Positions 27,202 to 36,428 of a DNA stretch of 64,000 bases are shown in pieces. Source of the DNA: CAYMGQ01 sp964390055. Lineage in GTDB: Bacteria > Bacillota > Clostridia > Peptostreptococcales > Natronincolaceae. The first letter of the stretch is position 1. Every line of letters begins with the position of its first letter. A model generated the notes under the pieces. It did no database searches. It had not been told where the DNA came from and saw nothing but the letters and a program-made list of their open reading frames with translations. Made by a program: the position numbers and the translations under genes. The stretch covers positions 1 through 64,000 of the forward strand of contig CAYMGQ010000001.1 of assembly GCA_964390055.1 (NCBI GenBank), in the 5' to 3' direction.

Positions 27202-27251
27202 TAGACAAAAGTCTAATAGTTACTTACTAGTTTAATGCTATAGTAACTATT
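27202..27251. repeat. Two inverted repeats upstream of the fhs promoter
   Basis: TAGAC-AAAA-GTCTA (27202-27215) and AATAGTTACT / AGTAACTATT (27215-27224 with 27242-27251, 17-nt loop) sit just upstream of the -35 box. Their position would suit an activator or repressor site. No known regulator could be assigned. Confidence 0.45.
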
Positions 27252-27312
27252 TTATTAATATATAATATCACATATTATTTCCTAACATCTTATAAGTATA
27301 TAAAAGCTATAG

Positions 27313-27353
27313 AAAAAAATAAAATTCGGGCCCTTTAGTCAAAGGTCCCGAAT
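27313..27353 (-). terminator. Intrinsic terminator of the HD-GYP gene
   Basis: Stem of 7+5 bp with one mismatch (27324-27336 with 27341-27353), loop AGTC, followed on the minus strand by TTTTATTTTTTT. Confidence 0.82.
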
Positions 27354-27382
27354 CCTTAACTTAATTTATTAGATAAATCAAA

Positions 27383-28267
27383 CTAGACAGCCTTTATCAC
27401 TGAGAGAATCCCGTTATTTAACGTTTTACTTAGGTCAACCTGCCTCCTAAAATTTAAAAATCTTCCATCTAGGTCTCTTACCAACTCTACTGTTGGTCTT
27501 GTTGGGTTATTCCTTCTGCTTTCCACAACAATCCCCTCATGTCCTGATTGTAATTTCACTATTGTTCCTATCGGATATATAGATAGGTTACCCACAAAAC
27601 GTTCTACAAGCTCAGGGTCAAATTGGCGTTTTCTCATAGATAACAAGTATTCAACAGCCTGATAAACGGGTATACCGCATCTATATACTCGTTTTGTTGT
27701 TAAGGCATCATAGGTATCACAGATGGAAACAATCCTTGGATATATATGTATCTCCTTAGCCGAAAGCCCCCTAGGATAACCCCTTCCGTCATATCTTTCA
27801 TGATGGTCCCTTATTATCCATCCTATTTCCTGCTTAAATCCTTCTATATTTTTAATTGCTTCATAGCCCAGAATGGAATGCCTTTTAATCTGCTTGTATT
27901 CATTACCATTTAGTATTTGTGGTTTATTTAAAATAGAATTTTTTATATGTATTTTACCTATATCATGGAGCAGGGCTCCTAAGGCAAGGTCCCTCAAGTT
28001 ATCATTATCCAAATTGAGACTTAGGCCAGTGACTATAGATAAAATGCAGACACTTATGCTATGGCCCAGGGTATAATTATCTATAGTTTTAAGTTTGGCT
28101 AAATTATTAGCCACATCATTAATTGCAACTATTTCCCTTATTAACTCAATCGCCATTAGGCGGCTTTTATCTATTTCTAAATTATCAGCAAAGCATATAT
28201 TGTCAAAGGCTACTTTTGCCAACTCAATTGTCAACATGTCAATACTATGTGATCTAGTTTTAGACAT
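27383..28267 (-). CDS. HD-GYP domain protein, probable cyclic-dinucleotide phosphodiesterase
   Basis: A 294-residue protein. The HD-GYP domain spans about residues 55-240: GALLHDIGKIHI, KRHSILGYEAI, RDHHERYDGRGYPRGL and SICDTYDALTTKRVYR. HHE and GRGYP are both intact, so catalysis of c-di-GMP hydrolysis is likely, though some family members act on other signals. No membrane or receiver domain is visible; the N-terminal 50 residues are helical. The C-terminal 60 residues (GTIVKLQSGHEGIVVESRRNN) look like a small beta domain seen in many clostridial HD-GYP proteins. It appears monocistronic, with a terminator behind it. Confidence 0.88.
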   Translation of the reverse strand: MSKTRSHSIDMLTIELAKVAFDNICFADNLEIDKSRLMAIELIREIVAINDVANNLAKLKTIDNYTLGHSISVCILSIVTGLSLNLDNDNLRDLALGALLHDIGKIHIKNSILNKPQILNGNEYKQIKRHSILGYEAIKNIEGFKQEIGWIIRDHHERYDGRGYPRGLSAKEIHIYPRIVSICDTYDALTTKRVYRCGIPVYQAVEYLLSMRKRQFDPELVERFVGNLSIYPIGTIVKLQSGHEGIVVESRRNNPTRPTVELVRDLDGRFLNFRRQVDLSKTLNNGILSVIKAV

Positions 28268-28419
28268 TTTATGTCCCCTCCCCAGTTCCCTTTACATGCT
28301 TATAATAGTTGTGCAAAAATTATTATTCCTCTTGCTTTAAATAATTGTACAAATGAATTTTCCTGCTTATAATTAACCAAATCCTAGCATCCACCATTAT
28401 ATGATAATATTACCAAAAA

Positions 28420-28464
28420 AAGAATAAAATCCTACTAATTTCCCTGTAATCTTAGTAGGATTTT
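28420..28464 (-). terminator. Intrinsic terminator of the murB-rapZ-yvcK-whiA operon
   Basis: Perfect 13-bp stem (28426-28438 with 28452-28464), 13-nt loop, then TTTTATTCTTTTTTT on the minus strand, 14 bp beyond the whiA stop. Confidence 0.85.
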
Positions 28465-28477
28465 GTGTATTTAGTAC

Positions 28478-29449
28478 TTACTTCCTAGTGTTTTCTAGGT
28501 CCTTATCAGTTTTAATCTTTTTAGCTATTTCCTCTATTTTTCTCATCCTATGATTTACCCCTGATTTTCCAATGGGGGGATTTAGCATCTGTCCCAATTC
28601 CTTTAAACTAGCATTCCTATTTTTTAAACGAATTTCAGCTACTTCCCGTAAATTTTTGGGTAATTCATGGACTCCAATTGTATTATCTATATATTCTATA
28701 TTCCTTATCTGCCTTACTGAGGCATTGACGGTTTTAGTCAAGTTAGCAGTTTCACAATTTACTATCCGGTTAATATCATTTCTTATCTGCTTATATATAC
28801 GGATATTTTCCAAATCTAATAAGGCCTTATGGGCCCCTATTATGTTCAAAAGGTCTACTACTTGGTCTCCCTCCTTAATATATATAACATAACTACCCTT
28901 TCTAATTACAATCTTTGAATTTAAACCAAATTCGTTAATAAGGTTTTTTAAATCCTCGCTATGGTCTGCACTATTAGTAACAAACTCCAAATGATAGGTT
29001 TTCTGAGGGGCAGAAATAGACCCCCCACCTAAAAAAGCCCCCCGGATATAGGCTCTTTTACAACAATTGTTTACTAGTAACTTCCTGGGTATCTTATGGG
29101 TTATGTTAAAGGTGTTATCACAAGTATCAAGTATTCCCACCTTTTCCATAATAATATTACTACCCATAGAGCTTGTAATAACCAGTATATAATAGTTATT
29201 TTTTTTAAGCCTAGAATTTTTTCTTACCCCCACATGGGTATTAATTTGAAATAAATCCTTAATATACCGAAAAGTTTTTCTTGCTGTGGAAGCATTCTCT
29301 GTGCTAAGTTTTAGGTTGATTTTTCTTGAACCAGTTAGTTGCAATGTACCACTCATCCGGATTAGTGCTGACAGTTCAGCTAATTTACAACAATTATTTT
29401 TTGGAAATATTCTTGCCAATTCTGACTTTGTGTTTGATGAAAAAGACAT
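28478..29449 (-). CDS. whiA: WhiA DNA-binding regulator
   Basis: A 323-residue protein that combines a homing-endonuclease-like (LAGLIDADG) fold at the N-terminus with a C-terminal helix-turn-helix. Visible family segments are SFSSNTKSELARIFPKNNCCKLAELSALIR at the start, RGAFLGGGSISAPQKTYHLEF in the middle, and ASLKELGQMLNPPIGKSGVNHRMRKIEEIA at the end. WhiA controls sporulation genes in actinomycetes and affects division/chromosome segregation in Firmicutes. It is the last gene of the operon with murB, rapZ and yvcK. Confidence 0.95.
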   Translation of the reverse strand: MSFSSNTKSELARIFPKNNCCKLAELSALIRMSGTLQLTGSRKINLKLSTENASTARKTFRYIKDLFQINTHVGVRKNSRLKKNNYYILVITSSMGSNIIMEKVGILDTCDNTFNITHKIPRKLLVNNCCKRAYIRGAFLGGGSISAPQKTYHLEFVTNSADHSEDLKNLINEFGLNSKIVIRKGSYVIYIKEGDQVVDLLNIIGAHKALLDLENIRIYKQIRNDINRIVNCETANLTKTVNASVRQIRNIEYIDNTIGVHELPKNLREVAEIRLKNRNASLKELGQMLNPPIGKSGVNHRMRKIEEIAKKIKTDKDLENTRK

Positions 29450-29515
29450 ACAATCACAACCTTCTAAATTATAATCACCAAGTTCCTACTTAATAATGAA
29501 AAGATAGCCTGCAGG

Positions 29516-30790
29516 TTATTTTAATAAGTCATCCCTTTTACTTGCTAATCCTATAATAATTTTTGATAATTTTATAGCATCATGCCTAACATAATCCTTT
29601 TTAATTTCTACCAACTTATCTTCAACAATGGCAATATTTTTACTTTTTAGGGCTACTTTATCCCTTTCAGTAATTGGTATTAAACTTGCCCCCTCCTCTT
29701 GGTATTTACTGTGGGCATGGTTGATGATATCTTGAGTATTGGCAATAACATAATCTATGCCTATATTAGGACAGTGCCTTATTATTGCCTCTACATGTTC
29801 TAGGACCCCATAATTATCAGTCTCACCAGGCTGGGTCATAATATTTGAAATATATATTTTTTTTGCCAGGGTCTTGGCCAGGGCTTCAGATATGTTATCA
29901 AGGAGTAAATTTGGGATTATGCTAGTATAAAGGCTTCCTGGGCCCAAAACCACTGTATCAGCATTGTTTATAGCCTGGACAGCCTCATCCAGACCCTTAG
30001 CATCCCTTGGTTTAATAAATACCCTATCTACTGGGCTATTTTCCTCCAAGGCCCTTATAGGTATATTTGACTCACCCTTTACCATCTTTTCATTTTTTAA
30101 AAGGGCATAGAGGGTAATATCGTCTAGGGAGACAGGGTATACCCGGCCAGTTACTGCCAAAACTTCACTCATTTTTGTTATTGCTTCCTCAAAACTATTA
30201 CTAATTCCGTTCATGGAGGCGATAAATAGGTTGCCAAAATTTTGCCCCTTTAGACTCCCCTCTGGAAACCTATATTGTAGCAATTTTTCCATAGTGGGTT
30301 CCATTTCTGCCAGGGCCAATATACAATTCCTTATATCCCCTGGCGGCAACATTCCTAGGTCCTCCCTAATCCTTCCAGAACTTCCCCCATCATCTGCCAC
30401 AGTTACTATGGCAGTTATATTGCTTGTAAACTTTTTCAAACCTCTTAATAATACTGCTAGGCCAGTTCCCCCTCCTATTACAACAATTTTTGGTCCCCTA
30501 TCTAGTAGCCTGCTATTATGGGCCTTCTTGACACCCTTATATTTACCAAAAAAACCAACTTTCTTCTCTCCATTACCAGCTAGTAAGAATCCTGAAATAT
30601 TATAGATTGCAAAAAATATAATAATAATTCCTAAAAGACCCATGAAAAATTGTATATCTGGCCCAAGATTAATGCCCAAATCTACAAATATACTGGCAAG
30701 GACAAAAATTAAGAACGATAAACCCACAAGGACCATAAGTATCCATTTATTAATTGAGTCTTCTTGCTGGACCAAAGGATTTTTTCCCAT
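29516..30790 (-). CDS. yvcK: YvcK/CofD-like gluconeogenesis and morphogenesis factor
   Basis: A 424-residue protein. Two hydrophobic segments (about residues 15-37 and 42-68) anchor it in the membrane, a form seen in Clostridia but absent from shorter B. subtilis-type YvcK. The UDP-sugar-binding CofD-like domain begins PKIVVIGGGTGLAVLLRGLK and contains TVADDGGSSGRIREDLGMLPPGDIRNC. YvcK supports growth on gluconeogenic carbon and peptidoglycan synthesis and binds UDP-sugars. Its start directly abuts the rapZ stop. Confidence 0.93.
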   Translation of the reverse strand: MGKNPLVQQEDSINKWILMVLVGLSFLIFVLASIFVDLGINLGPDIQFFMGLLGIIIIFFAIYNISGFLLAGNGEKKVGFFGKYKGVKKAHNSRLLDRGPKIVVIGGGTGLAVLLRGLKKFTSNITAIVTVADDGGSSGRIREDLGMLPPGDIRNCILALAEMEPTMEKLLQYRFPEGSLKGQNFGNLFIASMNGISNSFEEAITKMSEVLAVTGRVYPVSLDDITLYALLKNEKMVKGESNIPIRALEENSPVDRVFIKPRDAKGLDEAVQAINNADTVVLGPGSLYTSIIPNLLLDNISEALAKTLAKKIYISNIMTQPGETDNYGVLEHVEAIIRHCPNIGIDYVIANTQDIINHAHSKYQEEGASLIPITERDKVALKSKNIAIVEDKLVEIKKDYVRHDAIKLSKIIIGLASKRDDLLK

Positions 30791-31666
30791 TTAAATTCTT
30801 TTCCTTTCCCCAAGCCTTTCATCCCTGTGATTTGAAATTACACGGTAGCCCTCTTCCCTGAGCCTATTATATAGGACATGGCTAATGGTAATGGACCGGT
30901 GCCTACCGCCTGTGCAACCTATAGAGATTACCAGCTGGTTTTTACCCTCTTTAATATAGTGGGGAATCAAAAAATCAATTAAATTATATAGTCTTTCCGA
31001 AAATTCAACACTAATGGGGGATGCCATTACGAAGTCTCTAATCCTTTTATCCCTTCCGGTAAAATCTCTTAATTCATCAATATAGTAGGGATTGGGCAAA
31101 AATCTCACATCAAATACCAGGTCCGAATCCAAGGGAATACCGTGTTTGAAACCAAAGGAGGTAATATAAATAATCAAATTAGTAGTTGAGTCTCCCTCTA
31201 AGTAAATGTTTCTCAACTCCTCCTTTAGCTGACCGGGTGTTAACTTGCTTGTATCTATTATATTTGTAGCCATTTTTTTTAACTTTTCTAATCTTTTTCT
31301 TTCCTCAGATATCCCTTCCCCTATCCCCTTGCCATTTATGGAAATTGGGTGCTTTCTACGGGTTTCCTTAAACCTTTTTATTAGGCTTTCATCATTTGCA
31401 TCTAAAAACAATATTTCATACTCATGGCCTGATTCAGCCAAATTATCAAGACCAGCAAATAAGTCTTGGAAAAATAGGCCCCCACGAATATCTATCACTA
31501 GGGCAACTTTTTCAATATCTCCCTGGGATTGCCTACATAATTCCACAAATTTAGAAATTAGAATGGGCGGGAGATTATCTACACAATAGTAACCTAAATC
31601 CTCCATACACTTAACTGCTTGACTTTTACCAGCGCCAGACATTCCTGTTATAATAACTATCTTCAT
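30791..31666 (-). CDS. rapZ: RapZ/YvcJ nucleotide-binding protein
   Basis: A 291-residue P-loop protein. Walker A is GMSGAGKSQA, followed by CMEDLGYYCVDNLPP. Walker B-like VALVIDIRGG and the C-terminal region IGCTGGRHRSITISHVL are present. In E. coli it is an RNase adapter for the GlmZ sRNA. In Firmicutes it hydrolyses nucleotides and its targets are less clear. It is sandwiched between murB and yvcK. Confidence 0.94.
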   Translation of the reverse strand: MKIVIITGMSGAGKSQAVKCMEDLGYYCVDNLPPILISKFVELCRQSQGDIEKVALVIDIRGGLFFQDLFAGLDNLAESGHEYEILFLDANDESLIKRFKETRRKHPISINGKGIGEGISEERKRLEKLKKMATNIIDTSKLTPGQLKEELRNIYLEGDSTTNLIIYITSFGFKHGIPLDSDLVFDVRFLPNPYYIDELRDFTGRDKRIRDFVMASPISVEFSERLYNLIDFLIPHYIKEGKNQLVISIGCTGGRHRSITISHVLYNRLREEGYRVISNHRDERLGERKRI

Positions 31667-31703
31667 ATTATCCTACCCCTTCTCATTAGAAAGCGTTATA
31701 TTC

Positions 31704-32618
31704 CTATTCTTCTCCTATAATTCTAACTTCAGGTTCTAAGGAAACACCAAACTTTTCTTTTACGGCTTTTTGTATATAAGCTATAAGGCTTATCACATCT
31801 TTAGCCTGGGCATTATCAATGTTCACAATAAAACCCGAATGGAGTTGGGATACTTGGGCCCCACCAATTGTCTTTCCCCTTAATCCCGCATCCTCTATTA
31901 ATTTACCAGCATAATAACCAGGGGGCCTTCTGAAGGTACTCCCTGCGCTAGGCAGGTGCAGGGGTTGTTTGGAGGTTCTCCTCTTGGTAAACTCCCTTAT
32001 AGTTTCAATAATTTCATCATAATTTCCCTTCTCCAGCTCTAAGCTGGCTTCCAAAACAATATAATCCTTTCTTTGAATTATGCTCTTCCTATAGGCAAAT
32101 TCCAATTCCTTATTAGTTAATTCTAAAATCCTATTATCCTTGTCCAGTACCCTACAACTTTTTACAACATTCATCATTTCCCCGCCGTAGGCCCCAGCAT
32201 TCATAGTTATGCCCCCACCAAGGGTACCGGGTATCCCACTAGCAAATTCAAATCCCCTTAGATTGTTTTTAGCCATACTTTTAGCCAATGTAGATAGCAA
32301 TACTCCCGCTTCTGCAGTAATAGTAGTGCCCTCTATCCTTATATCACTTAGGTTATTAGCAATTTTTATAACAACACAAGCTAGTCCCCCATCCTTAACT
32401 AGAAGATTAGTACCATTTCCCATTATATAATAAGGCCTTCCCCATTCCCAACATATTTCAATGGCCCTTTTAATTTCCTCAATACTCCTGGGAAGAATTA
32501 ATATATCTGCCGGTCCGCCTATATTAAAAGAAGTATGATTTTTCATAGGTTCATCTACTAAGACATCTTCCTCCTGCATAAAAGACAAAAATTGATTATA
32601 TAGCTTATTTCTTTCCAA
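31704..32618 (-). CDS. murB: UDP-N-acetylenolpyruvoylglucosamine reductase
   Basis: FAD-dependent reduction of UDP-GlcNAc-enolpyruvate to UDP-MurNAc in peptidoglycan synthesis. FAD-binding region HTSFNIGGPADILILP, then IMGNGTNLLVKDGG and FASGIPGTLGGGITMNAGAYGGE (key PGTLGG). The catalytic Ser is in PSAGSTFRRP, and EPEVRIIG is at the C-terminus. I chose the TTG at 32618 because AGGAGG lies exactly 7 nt upstream and the product (304 residues) has the normal length. An upstream ATG at 32720 would add 34 atypical residues. First gene of the murB-rapZ-yvcK-whiA operon. Confidence 0.94.
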   Translation of the reverse strand: MERNKLYNQFLSFMQEEDVLVDEPMKNHTSFNIGGPADILILPRSIEEIKRAIEICWEWGRPYYIMGNGTNLLVKDGGLACVVIKIANNLSDIRIEGTTITAEAGVLLSTLAKSMAKNNLRGFEFASGIPGTLGGGITMNAGAYGGEMMNVVKSCRVLDKDNRILELTNKELEFAYRKSIIQRKDYIVLEASLELEKGNYDEIIETIREFTKRRTSKQPLHLPSAGSTFRRPPGYYAGKLIEDAGLRGKTIGGAQVSQLHSGFIVNIDNAQAKDVISLIAYIQKAVKEKFGVSLEPEVRIIGEE

Positions 32619-32684
32619 TTTTTTTCCTCCTAGATGGTGATATTCTTCACTTGCTATCTTTATTTTATATAGGTAATTTACTAA

Positions 32685-32713
32685 AGTATATATCTTATCA
32701 TTATAAGGGTCAA
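32685..32713 (-). promoter_or_regulatory. murB: Promoter of the murB operon
   Basis: On the minus strand TTGACC (32713-32708) and TATACT (32690-32685) have a 17-bp spacer, about 70 bp upstream of the murB TTG. Confidence 0.65.
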
Positions 32714-32730
32714 TTATCATACGATGATAA
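32714..32730. promoter_or_regulatory. Palindrome abutting the murB -35 box
   Basis: TTATCAT-ACG-ATGATAA, a perfect 7-3-7 dyad directly upstream of the -35 box. It could be a regulator site; no regulator is assigned. Confidence 0.4.
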
Positions 32731-32866
32731 GCCTAATGGCAAGGAAAATAAAAATTTTACTATTTCTAATAGAATATTTTTCCCATATATAATATATGTT
32801 ACTCCTGTCATTACTAATTATCCCCTAACTTATAATTACTTTCTATTCCATATTATTATTCTATAA

Positions 32867-32952
32867 ATTAAAAAATAGAGGTCGCTTTACTAAGAAATCC
32901 CTCAAGAAAACATATGGTTTTCCATAGGTCTAAAGACAAAGTCCTCTATTTT
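32867..32952 (-). terminator. Structured terminator-like element downstream of moaA
   Basis: A 10-bp closing stem (32943-32952 with 32872-32881) is followed on the minus strand by TATTTTTT. It encloses about 61 nt that contains a second hairpin, TATGG-AAAA-CCATA. The large structured interior is unusual for a simple terminator. Confidence 0.55.
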
Positions 32953-32989
32953 AAATATGCAATTTATAAGACATTTAATAGGATTTGCA

Positions 32990-33967
32990 CTAGCCACCTA
33001 TCTCAGACATATTCCTGCTCCCTATTTCAAAGCCCTCTGTATATAAATAATGTTTTTTGGGTTTTAAGGAGATAGCTTTTTGTAGTATATCCCGGACTTG
33101 GGACCTGTCCCCCCTTAGGGCTTCAACAATGTCAACTTCTAAATCACTATGTAGACAAGGCCTTAATTTTCCATCACTGGTTAATCTAATCCGGTTACAT
33201 TCCGAGCAAAAGTGATTGCTAATGGGATCAATAAAACCCACCTTGCCCTTAGCCCCTGGCAATTTAAAGTATTGGGCTGGGCTAGAAGTCTTATGGGGCA
33301 ATGCAAGCAGATTTCCTATCCTTTCCTTAACATAATCATTAGAAATAAACCTTTCCTTGCTCCAATTTCCTGCCTCCCCAATAGGCATTAATTCAATGAA
33401 CCTTACTTCAATATCCTTATCCAGTGTTAGGTTAACAAAATCTAGAATCTCATCTTCATTGTAGCCGCCAATGGCGACAACATTTAACTTAACGGGGTAC
33501 ATTCCGACCCTGATAGCTTCATGTATCCCATCTAGGACATCCTTAAGCTTGCCACCCCTGGTAATTTCCTTGTATTTTTCAGCCTTTAGTGAATCTATAC
33601 TTATATTAACCCTGTTTAAGCCTGCATTTTTTAAATCCTGGGCATATTTTTTAAGGAGGCTCCCATTAGTTGTCATGGCAATATCTCTAATACCCTCTAT
33701 TTGAGATAAGCCCTCCACAAATTCCACGATTCCTTTTCTTACTAGGGGTTCACCACCAGTTATTCTTATTTTGTCGATTCCTAAGCCAGCTGCTGCTCTT
33801 GCAACCTCTATAATTTCCTCAAAGGTCAATATATCCTTATGGCATTTCTTGTCTACACCCTCCTCTGGCATACAATATAGGCACCTTAAATTGCATAGGT
33901 CTGTAATAGATATCCTTAAATAATTTATTTTCCTATTATAGCGGTCCTCCGCCTTGCCACATCTCAT
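32990..33967 (-). CDS. moaA: GTP 3',8-cyclase (molybdenum cofactor step 1)
   Basis: Radical-SAM enzyme that converts GTP to the pterin precursor with MoaC. It has 325 residues. The first cluster motif is CNLRCLYC in ITDLCNLRCLYCMPEEG. SAM-binding TGGEPLVRKG follows. The C-terminal cluster is FCSECNRIRLT and a downstream cysteine in LRPCLHS. The C-terminal GG needed for activity is present (SEIGG). It is the only other Moco gene in the window besides mobA and fdhD and would supply cofactor for FdhF. It seems monocistronic. Confidence 0.96.
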   Translation of the reverse strand: MRCGKAEDRYNRKINYLRISITDLCNLRCLYCMPEEGVDKKCHKDILTFEEIIEVARAAAGLGIDKIRITGGEPLVRKGIVEFVEGLSQIEGIRDIAMTTNGSLLKKYAQDLKNAGLNRVNISIDSLKAEKYKEITRGGKLKDVLDGIHEAIRVGMYPVKLNVVAIGGYNEDEILDFVNLTLDKDIEVRFIELMPIGEAGNWSKERFISNDYVKERIGNLLALPHKTSSPAQYFKLPGAKGKVGFIDPISNHFCSECNRIRLTSDGKLRPCLHSDLEVDIVEALRGDRSQVRDILQKAISLKPKKHYLYTEGFEIGSRNMSEIGG

Positions 33968-34142
33968 TTTATAAACTCCCCTTGTTTTCTTAATTTAAAA
34001 CCCTGTAATTCCTCGGATTTTGTATTTATCCTTAAAAGATAGTTTCTTTGGAATATTTCCCTTCCTTTTCTTCCATTATAACAGTTATAAATAATAATAA
34101 AAGCTATTTTTTTACATTATCCCTTTTGATAATCCCATAAAT

Positions 34143-34178
34143 AAAATGAGGAACCGAATATATTCGGTTCCTCATTTT
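34143..34178. terminator. Bidirectional terminator, 36-bp perfect palindrome
   Basis: Arms 34143-34160 and 34161-34178 are 18 bp each with no spacer. Minus-strand reading continues TTTTATTTAT. It closes the hndABC-like operon 25 bp after its stop. Confidence 0.8.
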
Positions 34179-34203
34179 TATAATTGATATATTAGCTAAT
34201 ATA

Positions 34204-36000
34204 CTAAACCTTGACAATAGCATCAAAGGGGCAAGCGGTAAAGCAAGCACCACATTTGGTACATTCCTCAGAGTTTATTACATAGGGTTCCTTACCCCTA
34301 ACACCAGTTATACAATCAACTGGACAATCCTTAGCACATATACCACATTTTTTACATAGGTCAGGTAAAATCTTGTATTCTAATAATGATTGGCAGACGC
34401 CAGCAGGACATTTTTTATCAACCACATGGGCCTCATACTCATCCCTAAAATATCTTAGTGTTGATAGCACGGGGTTAGGAGCCGTTTGCCCTAAACCACA
34501 CAAGGATGTTGACTTAATTGTTTTGGCCAATGTTTCTAAATTATCAATATCCTCTAAGCTGCCCTTGCCCTCTGTAATCTTATCCAATAAATCTAACATT
34601 CTCTTAGTTCCCTCACGGCATGGTGTACACTTACCACAGGATTCATCAACAGTAAAATCTAAGAAGAATCTTGCAATATCGACCATACAGTTATCCTCGT
34701 CCATTACAATCATTCCACCAGAGCCCATCATAGACCCAAGGGATATTAGATTGTCATAGTCTATTGGCATGTCTATATGTTCTGCCGGTATACATCCTCC
34801 TGAAGGTCCTCCCGTCTGCACTGCCTTAAAGGCCTTGTCATTGGGTATTCCTCCCCCAATTTCATATATTACATCCTTTAATGTGGTTCCCATGGGTATT
34901 TCTAATAAACCTGTATTATTAATCTTTCCACCTAGGGCAAATACTTTAGTTCCCTTGGATTTTTCTGTTCCTATGCTGTTAAACCACTCAGGTCCCTTGA
35001 TTATAATACTAGGTATGTTTGCAAAGGTCTCCACATTATTTAGCAGGGTAGGTTTATCCCAGATACCCTTATTAGCAGGGAAAGGTGGTCTAGGTCTTGG
35101 CATACCCCTCCTGCCCTCAAGAGAGTTGATTAGGGCGGTCTCTTCCCCACAAACAAAGGCCCCAGCTCCCAACCTCATCTCTAAGTCAAAGGAGAAATCA
35201 CTACCAAAAATATTTTCTCCTAGTAAACCATGTTCCCTAGCTTGATCCATTGCAATTTGCAATCTGGTGACAGCAATAGGATACTCAGCCCTAACATAAA
35301 TATATCCCTTGTTTGCACCTACAGCATACCCAGCGATAGCCATTGCCTCTATAACCACATGGGGGTCTCCCTCTAAAACTGACCTATCCATAAAGGCACC
35401 AGGGTCACCCTCATCAGCATTACAGGCTATATATTTTTTGTCCCCCTCAGCTTGGGCTGTAAAGCCCCACTTTAATCCTGTGGGGAAACCTCCTCCTCCC
35501 CGTCCCCTTAAACCTGATTCTTTTATAGTGTCAATTACCTCTTCAGGTGACATTTCTGTTAAAACCTTTGCCAAGGCCTGATAACCATCAAGGGCAATAT
35601 ATTCCTCAATAACTTCAGGGTTAATTAAACCGCAATTTTTCAAAGCCACCCTTTTCTGTTTCCTATAAAATCCAACTTCATCAATTGCCCTAATTTGATC
35701 GTCCACCACAGCCTCTTTATATAATAAATCTGTTACAATTCTTCCCTTTAATAAGTGTTCTTCTGTAATTTTTTCAACATCATCCACAGTAATATGACTA
35801 TAAAAAGCCCCCTCAGGGTATACAATCACTATAGGTCCAGCTTCACAAAGCCCAAAACACCCAGTTTTTACTACCATTACTTCCTTGTCTAATTCCCGTT
35901 CCTTAATTAGTTCTTCAAATCTATCTATAATTTTCAAGGAATCCGAAGAAGTACAACCAGTTCCCCCACATACTAATACATGTGCTCTAAATAAATCCAT
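34204..36000 (-). CDS. hndC: NADH-binding iron-sulfur flavoprotein (NuoF/HndC/HydB type)
   Basis: A 598-residue electron-transfer subunit of NAD(P)-linked or electron-bifurcating complexes. Domains in order: an N-terminal thioredoxin-like 2Fe-2S domain (about 1-100; CGGTGC and TGCFGLC), the NuoF FMN/NADH domain (GRGGGGFPTGLKW, NADEGDPGAFMDR), SLBB, the 4Fe-4S motif ESCGKCTPCREG with CGLGQ, and a C-terminal 2x4Fe-4S ferredoxin (CKKCGICAKDCP, CTKCGACFTACP). The C-terminal ferredoxin and N-terminal 2Fe-2S are typical of HydB/HndC, not of respiratory complex I. It is third of a three-gene unit. No hydrogenase, formate dehydrogenase or complex I subunit follows. Confidence 0.93.
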   Translation of the reverse strand: MDLFRAHVLVCGGTGCTSSDSLKIIDRFEELIKERELDKEVMVVKTGCFGLCEAGPIVIVYPEGAFYSHITVDDVEKITEEHLLKGRIVTDLLYKEAVVDDQIRAIDEVGFYRKQKRVALKNCGLINPEVIEEYIALDGYQALAKVLTEMSPEEVIDTIKESGLRGRGGGGFPTGLKWGFTAQAEGDKKYIACNADEGDPGAFMDRSVLEGDPHVVIEAMAIAGYAVGANKGYIYVRAEYPIAVTRLQIAMDQAREHGLLGENIFGSDFSFDLEMRLGAGAFVCGEETALINSLEGRRGMPRPRPPFPANKGIWDKPTLLNNVETFANIPSIIIKGPEWFNSIGTEKSKGTKVFALGGKINNTGLLEIPMGTTLKDVIYEIGGGIPNDKAFKAVQTGGPSGGCIPAEHIDMPIDYDNLISLGSMMGSGGMIVMDEDNCMVDIARFFLDFTVDESCGKCTPCREGTKRMLDLLDKITEGKGSLEDIDNLETLAKTIKSTSLCGLGQTAPNPVLSTLRYFRDEYEAHVVDKKCPAGVCQSLLEYKILPDLCKKCGICAKDCPVDCITGVRGKEPYVINSEECTKCGACFTACPFDAIVKV

Positions 36001-36046
36001 TGTTTTACCCCCTTACTTGTAATTTTTGTCCTTCATAGTACTATGA

Positions 36047-36415
36047 TTATTTTTCGTAAGCCCCAATAGTATACTCATCTACAACCCGACCATTTACAAT
36101 ATGGTCAACAATAATTTTTCTAGCCTTTTCTGGTGTCAAGTCAACATATGTAACCTTGTCCTCCCCTTCCTTATATACCTCAATTAGGGGCTCCAGCCTG
36201 CAAGCACCTATACAGCCAGTTTGGGTTACAGTTATATGTTCAATTTCTCGTTTTTTAATTTCTTCTAATAGAGCCATCATAATTGGTCTTGCCCCCGCTG
36301 CAATCCCACATGTAGCCATGCCAACTACGATTCTAGTTCCCTTTCTATCATGTCTTAGGTTTACCCTTTCCAAAGCTTCCTGACGAATTTTCTCTAATTC
36401 AGCTATAGATTTCAT
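36047..36415 (-). CDS. hndB: Thioredoxin-like 2Fe-2S ferredoxin (HndB-like)
   Basis: A 122-residue protein with an N-terminal helical lead and a 2Fe-2S domain whose cysteines appear in MATCGIAAGARP and TGCIGACRLEP. It resembles HndB of NADP-reducing hydrogenase, usually between the NuoE-like and NuoF-like genes, exactly the position here. It relays electrons between the other two subunits; its role in this complex is inferred. Confidence 0.88.
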   Translation of the reverse strand: MKSIAELEKIRQEALERVNLRHDRKGTRIVVGMATCGIAAGARPIMMALLEEIKKREIEHITVTQTGCIGACRLEPLIEVYKEGEDKVTYVDLTPEKARKIIVDHIVNGRVVDEYTIGAYEK

Positions 36416-36428
36416 AGGTTTCCCTCCT

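Larger units (their letters stand above)
32619..32989. other. 371-bp intergenic region between moaA and murB
   Basis: It contains the murB promoter, an operator-like palindrome upstream of it, and a long structured terminator-like element behind moaA (all listed separately). No further gene is seen. Confidence 0.6.
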
